NCBI RefSeq assembly: GCF_001039355.2
Contig: NW_019775671.1
Coordinates: 125,759 to 189,758 of the forward strand
Direction: 5' to 3'
DNA: 64,000 bases
DNA from: Lingula anatina
Lineage: Eukaryota; Brachiopoda; Lingulata; Lingulida; Lingulidae
Below are positions 44,214-55,735 of this stretch, piece after piece. Below the pieces are notes generated by a model. That model was not told where the DNA came from and made no database searches. It saw only the letters and a program-made list of their open reading frames with translations. Positions within the stretch are counted from its first letter, which is position 1. Every line of letters starts with the position of its first letter. Both the position numbers and the translations under genes were made by a program.

Positions 44214-45120
44214 GCCTCTTTTTAAAGCATTTTTTAAATGAAAATATTAACTTTTGTCCAAAATGAAATATCAATTTCTAAAAAGGATATTTTAAGATAT
44301 ATTGCCTAATATTGCTTTTCAACTTATTTAGTATTTCATTATAAGGTAGTGTAGCTTTCTTGCTAAGAAGTGTTGTAGGAAAACACGCATCCTGCTAAGA
44401 CCTGGTCCTCCTCTCGTGGGTACCAAATAAAATTTTGCAACCATAAACAGGATAGTTTGGTCAGGCCTTTCTGTAATATTTTAATATTAACATTTCAATT
44501 TAAAAATTGAACTGTCAGGTCAGTGACACATTTTATGTGTTTGTATATCGGCAAATATCGTAAATTTCAGTGCACAAAGATTTTGCTGGCAATCAATAGT
44601 AGATTCACCCTGGGCTATTGATATGCTCACTAAAAACTTTCCTCATGTCGATTAAGCAGAGGTAGTTGCGTCATTGGCGGCCCTGGATAACAATATTTCT
44701 GTGGTATTTATTCTCATTCTAGAGGGACGTACTCAATACACCATCGCACAAGGGGATATTTGCAGCTACTTTTCAAATCACTAAGCTTTCTGCATTCATA
44801 ACTTTAATATATATTTTGAACTTGATAGAAAAAGCCGAACTTTAATCATTCTTTGCAGATGAGAATATGATTGATAAAAGCTTCGTTGCATCCGCCATTT
44901 AATGTCAAGAACGTAAACATACTTTTTGAGGCTTTCAACGGCCTTTTCTCGATTCCAAAAAGAGAGCAGAAACCCTTCCTTGAATGCACACTTTTCTGAG
45001 TCTCTTAAAGGCCTCAGTTGTCAAGAGTCCCTTGCTTCTCTTGAGTCCCAAAAGAACTCCACCTAGCTGGAGACTTTTTGAATGAGAGACTCGGAAGAGG
45101 CCCGATTGGGTATTGAATTA
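44214..45120. other. intergenic, nothing seen
   Basis: No gene or repeat that I can support. Confidence 0.5.
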
Positions 45121-45312
45121 GACTGGGTTCCCATAAACCTACTAATTCTCTTAATTGCATTTACTTTAAGTGGCTTAAATGTCTGACACGCCCACTGAAG
45201 CTGCTGGGGTAGGAGTAACTTTGGTGCACGCTCAAACTAAATGATATTTCGAAAGAATCCCCTCGGAGATAGATCGATCCTGCTAGTACAATAGGGTTAT
45301 GGAAATGGTCCC
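45121..45312 (+). mobile_element. PIF/Harbinger-type MITE, copy 4 (diverged)
   Basis: Ends GACTGGGTTCCCATAA / TTATGGAAATGGTCCC, flanked by TTA at 45118-45120 and 45313-45315. Inner landmarks GGCTTAAATGTCTG, GGAGTAACTTTGGTGCACGCTC and AGATAGATCGATC match the copies at 14014 and 53278 in order. Confidence 0.65.
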
Positions 45313-45452
45313 TTAGGTGCCAAGATCACTTTCAAAAAAATTCAGCAATAAGCAAATCAGGATTTCTTGTGCCATTTTCATTTGTGTTCTACTAGAACAT
45401 GTGTTTATGTGAAAAAAAACTGTATTAAGTCATTTGTAACATTAGAGCACTC

Positions 45453-45457
45453 AAAAA

Positions 45458-45497
<40 letters not shown>

Positions 45498-45521
45498 AAT
45501 AAATAATAATAATAATAAAAG
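45453..45521. repeat. (AAAT)n/(AAT)n microsatellite
   Basis: AAAT tetranucleotide run passing into AAT units. Confidence 0.9.
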
Positions 45522-46592
45522 AGTGAACGCAAGGAGTTGGGTTCAGATAATTTTATTCATGTTTCTATATTTCCACTACTCAGTGTTATATATATAATAT
45601 CAAGTGAAATTACGTCAAAAACAACAGACATTTCCATTACATATGTATTTACATTTTGTATTGACTATAACAATATTTTATTAATTCATTACTTTTTTTA
45701 ACACATAAATTCTAAAATCTTGATTAATTAAGTTGGATAAAGTAAAATCAGAAAATCTTACTTTCGGTCTTTGTGAGACAAATCTAAGGACAATACTGAC
45801 AAATAATTCCATACTGAAATTTTATTACTTGTATTCAATTCGATAACAGTAGGGGCCTACTGAGGCGATATGGTATAATTACTTAGATATTTACTACCAT
45901 ACAGGAATATTATTTTCATACAAACAATCCATTTTCTTTGTTTGGGAAAGGGAGGAATATGTCGGAGACATCTAATAATTCAAACGCAATTCACAGGTAA
46001 CTTCAAGTTATACCTTTTTATTGTAGTCCATAATTTCTTATAAAATGTAAAGTAGGGTAATTTTAATTTTTAATTTTTAATTTTTTCTATAGCTACTTAT
46101 ATTTGTCTGGTCTTACCAGCCAGTATGTCGCGCAAAATTTAGCTAATGTAAGGTAATTTTGCGCGACATACTGGCTGGTAAGACCAGACAAATATAAGTA
46201 GCTATAGAAAAAATAGTCTTCACAAGTCTATTACAATATCATTGCTAATGGAACCGTTCTACACTGGCTGAGAAATATACTTATTTTCACTGAAAAGAAC
46301 AGTTTTCACTTAACTCCCTTCTGTAATACAGAGTACTAATTTGCTCATTTATACATATAGCCAAGGTCCCTAATTAAGGCTTTACTGAATAAACTTAAGT
46401 CCCTATTATCAACAAATGAACCAGACTGGTTTAAGAACTACAGTGTTAAAATGGATAAATCCGAAGATGTCATTCAATATTTAGCCGAATCAATAAAATA
46501 TTTCGATATTTCGATTACACTTAACATAAGGATTAATTAGAATTTATACACATTGTCACTTCTATCAATACATGTATTCTGGTACATATATA

Positions 46593-46625
<33 letters not shown>

Positions 46626-46975
46626 GTTATATTCAAGTACTTACACAAAAATATCATAAAACGGATATTTCAATGATGAATAACACAATACGGTACATCA
46701 ACTGAGCATACCAGGAGAAACGAATTATGAGGCAGGAGATTGTTCTCTACAGTATATTCATGTATGCACAACTAAACCGTAAAAAAACTAAACAATAAAA
46801 GAATCAACACCAAAGCCCTACCTTTTAAACAAAAAAAAAGTATTACTGTAAATAATCGTCATGTATTTATTTGCGCGTGCGTGCGTGCGCGTGTGTGTGT
46901 GTGTCAGTGCGAATGTATCAAAAATTCTCTTAAACCGGCCATCTGTTAGTCCCATGCACTTTCTACTTAAAAACA
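45522..46975. other. intergenic, one inverted repeat and simple repeats
   Basis: Apart from the hairpin at 46080-46214, an (AAT)n near 46595 and a GT-rich tract near 46876, nothing is seen. Confidence 0.5.
46080..46214. repeat. perfect 60-bp inverted repeat with 15-nt loop
   Basis: Arms 46080-46139 and 46155-46214 are exact reverse complements by inspection (core GTCTGGTCTTACCAGCCAGT against ACTGGCTGGTAAGACCAGAC). It could be a foldback transposable element or a hairpin-RNA source. No target duplication was identified. Confidence 0.9.
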
Positions 46976-47293
46976 CTATTTTGCGGACTTGCATCGGCAT
47001 AATCCAATCATTAACTTTCTGATACGTTAGTTCAAAATCCCATAAATCAAGGGATTTATGACTGAACTAAGTATCAATAACTCGACAGATATGTATAACA
47101 AAATACTAAAGGTAACTCTGTTGTTTACAAAGTATCTCTGAAACGACGACAGGAGCACGTAAGGAATAAATAGCAACGTAAATGTACCTACTATTATGGC
47201 GGTCATCTTTGCTACCTTAACTTGCATTTTATCTAATGGATTTTCCTGCTCAGCACTGGCACTGGTGAGGGTTGGTGTTGTCACGTTGGGCTC
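46976..47293 (-). pseudogene. last exon of a class A GPCR (TM6, TM7, helix 8) with an in-frame stop
   Basis: From an acceptor (TTAG) at 47294-47295 the frame encodes an extracellular-type sequon start (NVTTP), a basic loop (KMQVKVAKM), TM6 (IIVGTFTLLFIPYVLL, where the usual CWxP reads LFIP) and TM7 ending in the NPxxY motif NPLIY. After GILN a TAA stop (47027-47029) interrupts the frame. The same frame then continues with a perfect helix-8 tail (RIRKLMIGLCRCKSAK) and a natural stop at 46976-46978. Cys residues in that tail would be palmitoylation sites. Only this exon is seen; TM1-5 were not found upstream. It is either a pseudogene or a receptor truncated just before helix 8. Confidence 0.75.
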
Positions 47294-48429
47294 CTAATCA
47301 CAGCAAATGTACCTCATATAGTAGCTTAATTTCCATTAATAATAAAATCATCATTTAAGTCAAAAATATTCTCGCGATTTAATAACTATTTTAATTTACC
47401 CAGAACGGTATATTTATTTTAAAGGCGGTTAACTGAAATATAGTTTTATGATTTGTTTGTGAAAATTGCCCATGTCACCCTGTTAGTTTGGAGGTCTAAG
47501 CTGGATCAAGTCCGTGTTAAAATTCCTATGAAGTTGTGCAGGGAAAATTCTTCCTTTCTTTCTCTAGCTCCTCGATAAACCTGGTGTTCAGATTTTATTT
47601 AGTACCCCCAGGTCTACGGGAGCTGCGCTTTGTAACTAACACACAGGTAGATTTTTACCTGAGATAACTGGAGTAAAGCTTAGATAGAGAGTGCGTTCGA
47701 TACAAGCAAGACAAATTGAATGCCATTTAACCCTCTAATTAAGAGGTAAAGGAAGTTCCAGTTAGATGGATGATTAAGATAGGACTTGTAAAGGTAACGG
47801 GCATTGTTTACCTCAGCTTAATAAAAGTATGCAAGACGGAGTGTCAGCGATTTAATAAAATAAATTGAATTTCACAAATAACATGGACCTCATATGCAAT
47901 AATCGACATTTCCCTTAACTCATTCAAATGCAGTGTTTTATACAACTTGGGATAACCATAATGAAATGCTTGTTAAAGAAATGACTAGACGGGAAATGGT
48001 TTTACACAGCTTCACGAGGATTTAGACCCCTCGGGTAAGAGATTTGAATGAGTATAAACTTTTATCAGAAGCCAGAGAAGTCATCTTACAGGTAGACAAT
48101 GCAGCTCAGTTTGACAGCTAAGCACGCTCTGTTCTCCAGTGGCTCGATTGTCGTCATTGGACCACGTGACCACGTAGCTCATTAACTCCCAGGCCGAGCA
48201 AATAGGACGTTTTTTAAAGCCAAAAATTTACAAAATGAGCTTTTAATTTGTGTTTTTGGATAAAGATATCGTTAGTTGGGCATGTTGTCTGAAGAATATG
48301 TTCCGTTGAAGCCATTCTGACGGTATGAAACAAATCCTTTAAAATAAAATTGCACAATAAACAACAGTGTAACAGTAATGCCCGCCAGTATAAATATCCA
48401 CCGTAATTTGGAGGAATTACGTCGCGAAT
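47294..48429. other. no coding exon seen
   Basis: Upstream exons of the GPCR would be expected here on the minus strand but none is recognisable. Confidence 0.45.
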
Positions 48430-49313
48430 AATTTAGTGGTTTTCTCTTGCACTCTATCTCTCTATCCTGAAAGCGTCCACATCTCTACATTGGGCGACTT
48501 TTGGGCTAGTCCAGCAATCTGACCATTTTCATGGGCAAGCTGAACAAATATCAGCGCGCATAAACTTATACGGATGATCATCATCTTTTTGAATACATAA
48601 TCTCTGTGCAGTCGTACACAAGTGACGCAGATCAGCGTTTGTTGGTCATTTATACATCTCCCGCTGTTCTTGGAAGATACGAATATTTGCCGCTGAGCAA
48701 GAAATTACCGAAACACGTCGGCGGCCTTGCATAAGTTGTGAGGTATACACTCGAGTAGCGTGGATTGAGAGGTGGTGAACAAGAATAGTTAGAGTCACGG
48801 TAGGACATGCTGTTGTAACCATCACGTTAATTGGGATAATAGTTTATTTCGAGTATTCCACGTCAACAAGAGCTCATGAGTTGGAGATCGCCTCCGTCTT
48901 GTTTCTTGTTGATCACCCAGTACGCTTTTTTATGCGCGACATAATGCATTGGAGATTTCCAATAGCGAGTGATTAGAACGCGGCTCTCTTCATAAACCCT
49001 CATACACGGTATTTCCCCGATCGTACATGCCACGAAGTAATTAAAAAACACATTCTGGAATGAACCCAGGGCTGTCCGTATATGACCTCTTCTCAAACTG
49101 GTGGAACAGAAACGGTAAAACAGGTCCCATGGAATCCGTACATATTAAGAGTCAGAAGAAAGTATTGGGATTTTTAATGGGACACAAAAAGGCTTGTATG
49201 ATGCCTGTTGTGATTAATTTAAATTTATAGTCTAAAAACGTACAACCGTTGTGAAACGGAATACCGGTGTGACGTGACAGAGAGTCCAGTCAGGTCAGTG
49301 TCCGCCCGGAGGT
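48430..49313. repeat. segmental duplication, second copy of promoter and 5' end of the repeat-protein gene
   Basis: Partner of 43340-44213. It differs by scattered substitutions and small indels and ends at the same CCAGTCAGGTCAGTGTCCGC landmark. Confidence 0.85.
48462..48584 (-). pseudogene. truncated copy of the repeat-protein gene, 40 codons
   Basis: The frame starts MMIIRISLCALIFVQLAHEN, matching the source (MINRISLCTLILVQLAHEN), continues through SPNVEMWTLSG, and ends at TAG (48462-48464) where the source continues. Signal peptide and TATA box (48648-48655) are kept, the rest of the gene is absent. It could make a 40-residue secreted peptide but is most simply a 5' pseudogene. Confidence 0.75.
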
Positions 49314-52244
49314 TTCTAAAACTAACAGTTCGACGGACAGTACTTTTAAACTAGGAGCCTCAGGACGCTAAGATTTAAAACTCAGGGTCCAGCGAACAGT
49401 AGATTTTGAACGTACATGTAGAATCCTGTGACTCTCGTTTTCAAAGCAGATAGTTAATCCCAAACAAAATATTCAGTGTGCTAGTATTTAATTTTGAAAC
49501 CCCAATAGAGATAAGAAACGCATCTTGCATTTAATGTCAAAACCGTCATCAACATTAATACTAAAAGATAGCTAGCCATCTGAGGAGAGCGTTTTGTTTT
49601 CGGTGGCTTTTTAGTCAGTTAACATAGAACAGTACACGTACATTTTTTTATCACACGACTGTTCCACGGTGCTAAGGTCTATTTCGCTCTGAAATGTTTA
49701 TTATTATATATTATTCATTTGGAAAAGATTAAGATTGGCCCACATTCAATTTTAAAGTATTTTAGTTAAACACACCTCTGGTGCGTCCAATGGATTTTCC
49801 AAATTAAACTTTTCAGTGAAAACAAAACTATAGATTAATAGAATATGATAATGATAAAATTCTGTGTTATCTGGTTTTTCCTTTTCATTTCTCTCGCTGT
49901 GCGTCGGTCTATGCACCACTAAGCCATGAAGTCGCTGTGCCAAAACCTCGGGATTTTCTCGCTAAATCAGGTCTAATGAATTACGATCGATCTATGTGTT
50001 GAGATCTGTGTGTGTTCTACGAATAGTAGAATGCAGTCCAGACAGCGGATTGTCGTCATGGCTGTATCAAAACGTGGAGTCCGGGTATGATATAAAATCT
50101 GGAGGAGGACGGATCATGATGCGAAGCCGACCCCCGTGGCCGGGCAAGTTGCCCCCCCCCCCCCCCCCTGACGTCAACTGCGTTTTTTTTTTTGGTCAAA
50201 TTGTGAGCTATCTTGCATTATGTTTGAAAAATAATGACGTTGCATACGTAGCTTAGTTCATGGGACTTACTTTGAAATCGGTTTTGTTACTCTAACTCAT
50301 TCCTAGTTTGCTCTACAAGGCCAAAAGTGTCTAACTGGGCCAACTAGCCCCGGTCTCCCCTAAGTTGTTAACAATGCATTTTTTTGTGAAATATTAATCT
50401 AATACAAAGAATTGTTATCCTCAAAAGAAAGACGGGAGGTATTTTAATATTTAAAAATAACAGTTTATCTTTAAATTTGTGTCATGCAAAGGTAAGCTAG
50501 AAGAGCCAGTGCTCGGCCCGTCCCTGCCTGTATATAATATATTAGGATGCGATATTTCAGCCGATCTTTGATTTCATAATTTTCTTCTAAATGACTGGAC
50601 AGTGATTTACAACATTATCTGCCTTCCTTGCATATACATCCACAATACACATACCGGGCATGAATTCGTTTTCACTGTATGATACTGTGCACTCTTGAGT
50701 ATTGACGCGGTCTATTTGAACTAAGAAATAGACACTATCTCTTTGATTTCAATGACAGTAAAACTCATAGAAAGGGGCAGAGGATGGGGCTTGGGTGGGG
50801 TGGAGAATTCCTTCTTCAAGACTCCATGGATATTTACCTCGTTATTCTTTAGCTTTTTTCAGTTGATTAGCAGTAATACCTGTATAATATATAAGTAAAA
50901 TAGCATAAAAATATATTCAAGGGACCATTCAAACAAATACTTTTTTGGCGGTAGTTTAAAAACAATTTCGACTGTTAGAATATTAAATTTTATGACTTAT
51001 TCCCATATGTATATATTCACGCCCCCCCCCCCCCCTTCATCCACCTAATCGTGCTCCTTGTCCTTTTTTAAAACACTATCGTTTGCTGGTTCATATTCCA
51101 CGTTTCTCTACAGCGAAACAGTTAACGCGGTCTGCAACATTTTGGGGAGAGACAGGTGAAATTAAGATTCTGCCAAGGTGTCTGCAAAGTTTTAAGTCGT
51201 AAAACTGGAAAAGTTCATCAGCTTTTCGCCCTTCAAAAAAGTTTTCAAAATACTCTGCTCCTTAGTGGTTCCAAGAGTCCCAAATATTTCGTTGGCATTT
51301 TGATAATTTTCTTTTGTATGTTTCCCCAAAATGCTTCCATACACAAAAATCTATAATCATATGGGATTTTTATACAGGCAATTGAGCAAGTGCAGTTATC
51401 TGCGCTTTTTGACAATTTTATGACTTGGGCGTGGAAACTTGATTCACGTCTGTGGTATGAAGGTTTTTTTTACAGTGATGTGATTAATAAACAGCGCATG
51501 TCGATCAAATCTTTCAAATTTTTTAAGCATTAGGGGCATTAATTTTGAGGATTACGGGAAATGTGCACTCAACTCAAAATCAAAACAAAAAAAAAAAAAA
51601 AAACTGAATTTTCTGTTATATGCAAATTAGATTGCCTTGGGTAATAAACTATCCGGAAGTGATTGTTCATCTCTGTAAAGATACCGGTGTAAGCACAATC
51701 TGAATGACGCTGCAAACGAAGTTGTCCGACCACTCTCATCCCCCCCCCCAAAAAAGGAAAAAAATTAGAATAGAATTATGTANGGGGGGGGGGGGGGGAG
51801 TGGGGTCTCCACCCCACTCCTGCGTGGGTGGGGAAAAGGGGGAACTTGAAGCAAACAAGTCTTTACAAAAACTTACCCAAGGCTTTACCTCTAGCAGGGC
51901 CACGGATTGATTTTTCACAAGATATTTACAGATATGTCTCTGGTTAAATAGATGGCTAATCTCTGTACTGTCCCTCAAATGTCCACTGAATAATAACTGC
52001 GGCCCTGGTAGAGGGTACCCCAGGCTGTCCAGGCTGTGTAACACTAAGTACCAGACGCTATCTACACGCCCTGTCACTGGTTACTTTACAAACAGAAAAC
52101 ATCAATTTTTAATTAATGTATACATTGAAGTGGATGAACTTAATATTCTAACTTGCTAACACATGATGGCGGTATTAAGTTATCATCTATTAAACATCGT
52201 TCCCTTCTTTTAATCTTTCAGTACTACGGTTTATAGATTACATG
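49314..52244. other. intergenic, no gene seen
   Basis: Contains poly-C runs (about 50152-50168 and 51021-51035), a poly-A run (51587-51603) and one N at 51783 beside a poly-G tract. The segment 51896-51950 resembles 38065-38120. GATGCGAAGCCGACCCCC at about 50118 matches a part of the transposon at 52245. Open frames across the poly-G tract are not credible. Confidence 0.5.
51783..51783. other. ambiguous base in a poly-G tract
   Basis: A single N followed by about 16 G; probably an assembly or base-calling join. Confidence 0.8.
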
Positions 52245-52479
52245 CAGTGGCGGATTTAGAGGAGGGGGGGTCAGGGGGGTCCTGACCCCCCGTCGGTTTC
52301 TGAAAAATATATCACACCAATATTCCCCTTTTGAAATTAGAATTTTGACTAGCTAAATAATAGTTTTAACCCGTACCAAAGGGCACTGTTTGCTCTCCAA
52401 AGCACCACTTTTTTTTCGGGGTCGTTGAGCAGGCCCCAAACCCCACACCAAGGGGCCCCCAGATAGCAAAGAGTGGTCG

Positions 52480-52780
52480 CGCCAACGTCGGCCCGACGAC
52501 TTTGCCTCCGTCGGGCCAACGTTGGCAGACGACGTCGGTTTTAAGTCGGCGTGTCCGGCGGCCCGCCGTCGGCCCACCGGTGGTCTGCCACCCTTTTGCC
52601 AACGTCGCACCGACGCTGGGCCGACGTCATTATGGATAAACGGCGGTCAGCCGCTGTCATGCCGACAATTTGCCAACTTCGCGCCAACGTCGGGCCAACG
52701 TCGTTATGAGCTATTACTATCGGCGGTTAGCCGCTGTTATGCCGACCTTTTGCCGACGTCGCACCAACGTCGGGCCAACN
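52480..52780. repeat. GC-rich minisatellite, ~80 bp unit built from GCCAACGTCG words
   Basis: CGGCGGTCAGCCGCTGTCATG at 52641 recurs as CGGCGGTTAGCCGCTGTTATG at 52721 (80 bp apart). GGGCCAACGTCG and related words fill the rest. Its GC content is far above the surrounding AT-rich DNA. It ends at an N (52780). Confidence 0.75.
52780..52780. other. ambiguous base at the end of the minisatellite
   Basis: A single N followed by GGGGGG; the array may be collapsed in the assembly here. Confidence 0.75.
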
Positions 52781-52855
52781 GGGGGGCGATGGTCGGCTTC
52801 GCATCCGAGGCCTGTAGTTCCTGACCCCCTTCTAATAATCCTGGATCCGCCCCTG

Positions 52856-53277
52856 CCCTCGCCCCTTCACCTAACCCCAGCAGCTGAAGTCGCAAAAACA
52901 ACAGCACTATGAGGGCTTCGTTTTGAACTATTTTATCCACTCTTTACTGCAGTAAAATAACTAAAAAAAATAGTTACAAAAGCGAAGTAGCGGTTTGTAA
53001 TATTTTTGTTTACAGTTATATTTTGTTTCCCATCCACTAATTATCACTTACCTCAATCACAACACCAATGTCACCTTTAATGAAGATGAATTAGTATCAT
53101 TCTATTTATTTATTATTTTGCAGAAAGTAGACTTTAATAGTAAAAGAACCTGTCAATATTCCACACATAATTCAAATACATTTATTCTTCCTTCTTCCAC
53201 GCACATACTGGGGCACATAGTTGTACTAATTTTGAAATGACCCATGCGCTACCTCCAGAATAACGTCAAATGTCATA
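52856..53277. other. intergenic, nothing seen
   Basis: No supported feature. Confidence 0.4.
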
Positions 53278-53493
53278 GGGCGTATTCCCAGAGCTTTTAG
53301 ATCGATCTATCCCCGCGGGGAGTCTCACTAGATTACTGTCAGATAATCCGGCTTAAATGTCCGTCCCGTCTACAACAAGCTGTAAGGGGGTAATTAACTT
53401 TCGTGCCCGCTCGGCTGACAGCTATTTAGTGTGAACCCCCAAGGAGTTAGGTCGATCTAAAAGTAGATCGATCTAATCTCTGGGAATGGGGTC
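53278..53493 (+). mobile_element. PIF/Harbinger-type MITE, copy 3
   Basis: Ends GGGCGTATTCCCAGAGC and ...CTCTGGGAATGGGG with TCATA on both sides (the 3-bp duplication may be ATA, less canonical than TWA). Inner blocks GAGTCTCACTAGATTACTGTC, GCTGTAAGGGGGTAATTAAC and AGGAGTTAGGTCGATC match copy 2 closely. Confidence 0.75.
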
Positions 53494-53738
53494 ATATTTC
53501 TTTACTAGTTTTTAAATTGGTTTCTTTGGCTAAATTCTCTTTTTACAAAATAGTTTGTAATATAGAGTGTCGCATTAGAAGGGTTCAGAAAGAAAATTAG
53601 TTTTGGAAACATATATTGCATTATATTTTATATATTCTTTTGAAATATTTTGCAAGTTAATTACTGACTTCAGATTTAAGCGCTCTCTTTCGGCGTAATC
53701 ATTGTTTCACAGCGAGAGAAATCACAGTGCGCGATGAT

Positions 53739-54110
53739 TGACGTTTGTTTATATAACCTGCCAATCAAGCTGTTATTACTTGACAGCAAGTATCAAAACT
53801 AACTGAATTTGATTGGCACCTTGTCAATCAAAGGATGTAGGAAGCTTGAACTAAACGTTCAACGACTAAAGTGATCCACTGTGTTATGATTGTAATTGAC
53901 GTTTGTTTATATAACCTGCCAATCAAGCTGTTATTACTTGACAGCGACTATCAAAACTAATAAGTTTGATTGGCATCTTGTCAATCAAAGGATATTGGAG
54001 TTTTACATGTTCGGAGAGAAGAGTGTTGTAATTGTGTTTGACGTTTGTTTAAAAAAAAACTGTCATTCATAGTCGTGTGCGCTTGACAGCTTCCATCAAA
54101 GCTGAATTGG
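53739..54110. repeat. three tandem units with TGACGTTTG and CCAAT/ATTGG pairs
   Basis: Units begin with TGACGTTTGTTTA at 53739, 53897 and 54039 (periods 158 and 142). The first two also share ACCTGCCAATCAAGCTGTTA and TTTGATTGGCA, which form an inverted CCAAT pair, and CTTGTCAATCAAAGGAT. The third is diverged and carries an A-run. Confidence 0.8.
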
Positions 54111-55489
54111 CCTGTTTGAATTTGATTCATACCTGTCTGAAACAATATATGTCATAACATTCTGGAGGTAGGGGGCATTTTATTTTCCTTTTTTGCGGCT
54201 CGTTAAAAAACGTCGGGTTCTTTATTTCAACCGAGAGACTGAAATTTAACAACGTGAAAGAGTCCCGGGTTCTTACACAGGTGTTTTTAATTGTACTAAA
54301 AATCTGTTGTCATTCTTTTTTCTGGATATGATGTAAAATGACTATACATGACCCTTTCTTTGGTGCTCGTACGAAATCGTTACTTCGTATACGTACGAAC
54401 TGAACATTTTACTTTAATCACATTCATGTTCTTTTACACCCGATGAATATTTTTGGACCATTTTTAAAAAACGAAAAAAGTATAACTTTGCCTTTTTCTC
54501 ATGAGCTACGCAGAGAAAAAAAGATTATGATGTTGGTGGCCAGGTAAAATTAAAAAGTACCAGTTTTGTTCGTTTCTTATAAAGGACCGGGACAATAAGT
54601 AACCCGTCGCTGTATATTGACAGGAGCGTACGTGAAAACTGATCTTTTTAAATAAACTACATACTTAAAACTGCCAAATTAAAATTGAAAACAATTTTAT
54701 GCAATGCGTTAACAATCTTTCGAGCTTTAATCTGCGATATATTGTTAGTACTTCATAAGTATAAAAACTCCAGATTTCAATAACGTGTGAAAATTAATAA
54801 ACTAATAGTGGAATAAGTCGGGCCGGTTTAATGAAAATCTTGAAATTCTTGGTTTAATTTATTGAAGTTGTTCGTTCAATATTTTATGCTGTATTTCATC
54901 GGATTGGTAAAATATTATATTTTCATTATATATAAAATGGTTATTGCTACGCCGTATTAGAATTAATATTTGATCGAATATTTACTTGAAAACATACTTT
55001 TTATCTAATTTATTTTATTCTTTTTTTAAGTAAAATCAAAAGTAATTCAGCATTAACAACAACATATTTGTTTTGCCTCATTAAGCATATACTACGATTT
55101 TTTTTATCCGAAGGCGCACATTATAATGTTATAGATTTCCTGGCATACTTTTTTCATTTAATATTCTACGTGCAATATATCAATTTTCCATACCGCAAGT
55201 GACACTAAAAATGAAGCTTTTTTTCTCTCTTTAATTTTTTTCAACTAATCTATCATTGGGAAACATCTTTAACTTGTTTCTATAACCCAGATTAGGTAAA
55301 AAAATCTTCCGTAGTTTTGAGTTCAGGTCGAGAAAAGTCGGTTTGTCAGCAGATAAGTCAAAGGGGTTCAAACAGAGGAACCGGGGGCGGTAAGCGAATC
55401 TTGACATTCTACTCTTTTAGTAGGCCTACGAGTGCACACAAAAGAAGTGCACTGAAAAAATTGTGTACGAGGCAACTTCATATCTTGGT
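54111..55489. other. AT-rich intergenic, nothing seen
   Basis: No gene, no clear repeat. Confidence 0.5.
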
Positions 55490-55735
55490 TTAAGGGGATA
55501 AATCTCACCAATACTCTCTTGATATTAGAATTTTGACTAGCTCAATCATAGTTCAATCATAGACCGTAGCAAATGGAGATTTTTATCCCCCCCTTCGGTT
55601 TCTGAAAAATAAATCTCACCAATACTCTAGCTCTTGATATTAGAATTTTGACTAGCTCAATCATAGTTCTAGACCGTAGCAAATGGCACCGTTGTCCCTC
55701 TTTTCGGTGCCATTTTTTTCAAACCCAATTGATAC
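55490..55735 (+). repeat. tandemly duplicated fragment of the 52245 transposon family
   Basis: AAATCTCACCAATACTCT followed by GATATTAGAATTTTGACTAG and AGACCGTAGCAAATGG occurs twice, about 115 bp apart. Both match 52310-52390. Confidence 0.7.

Larger units (their letters stand above)
52245..52855 (+). mobile_element. non-autonomous DNA transposon carrying a GC-rich minisatellite
   Basis: Starts CAGTGGCGGATTTAGAGG and ends with the complement of CAGGGGCGGATCCAGGATTA, giving imperfect terminal inverted repeats. The left body matches 35843-36068 (reverse) and 55490-55735. The middle holds the minisatellite at 52480-52780. TIR type resembles hAT elements, but no target duplication is seen, so the superfamily is open. 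Confidence 0.6.

Noticed and set aside
49880-49950. tRNA- or SINE-like A box (minus strand TGGCTTAGTGGTGCA)
   Set aside because: No B box or body follows at the expected distance.
51704-52077. ORFs across the poly-G tract with N
   Set aside because: Frame depends on an ambiguous homopolymer, and the encoded residues show no family pattern.
52353-52824. Several Arg/Pro/Gly-rich ORFs on both strands
   Set aside because: They are products of the GC-rich minisatellite inside a transposon.
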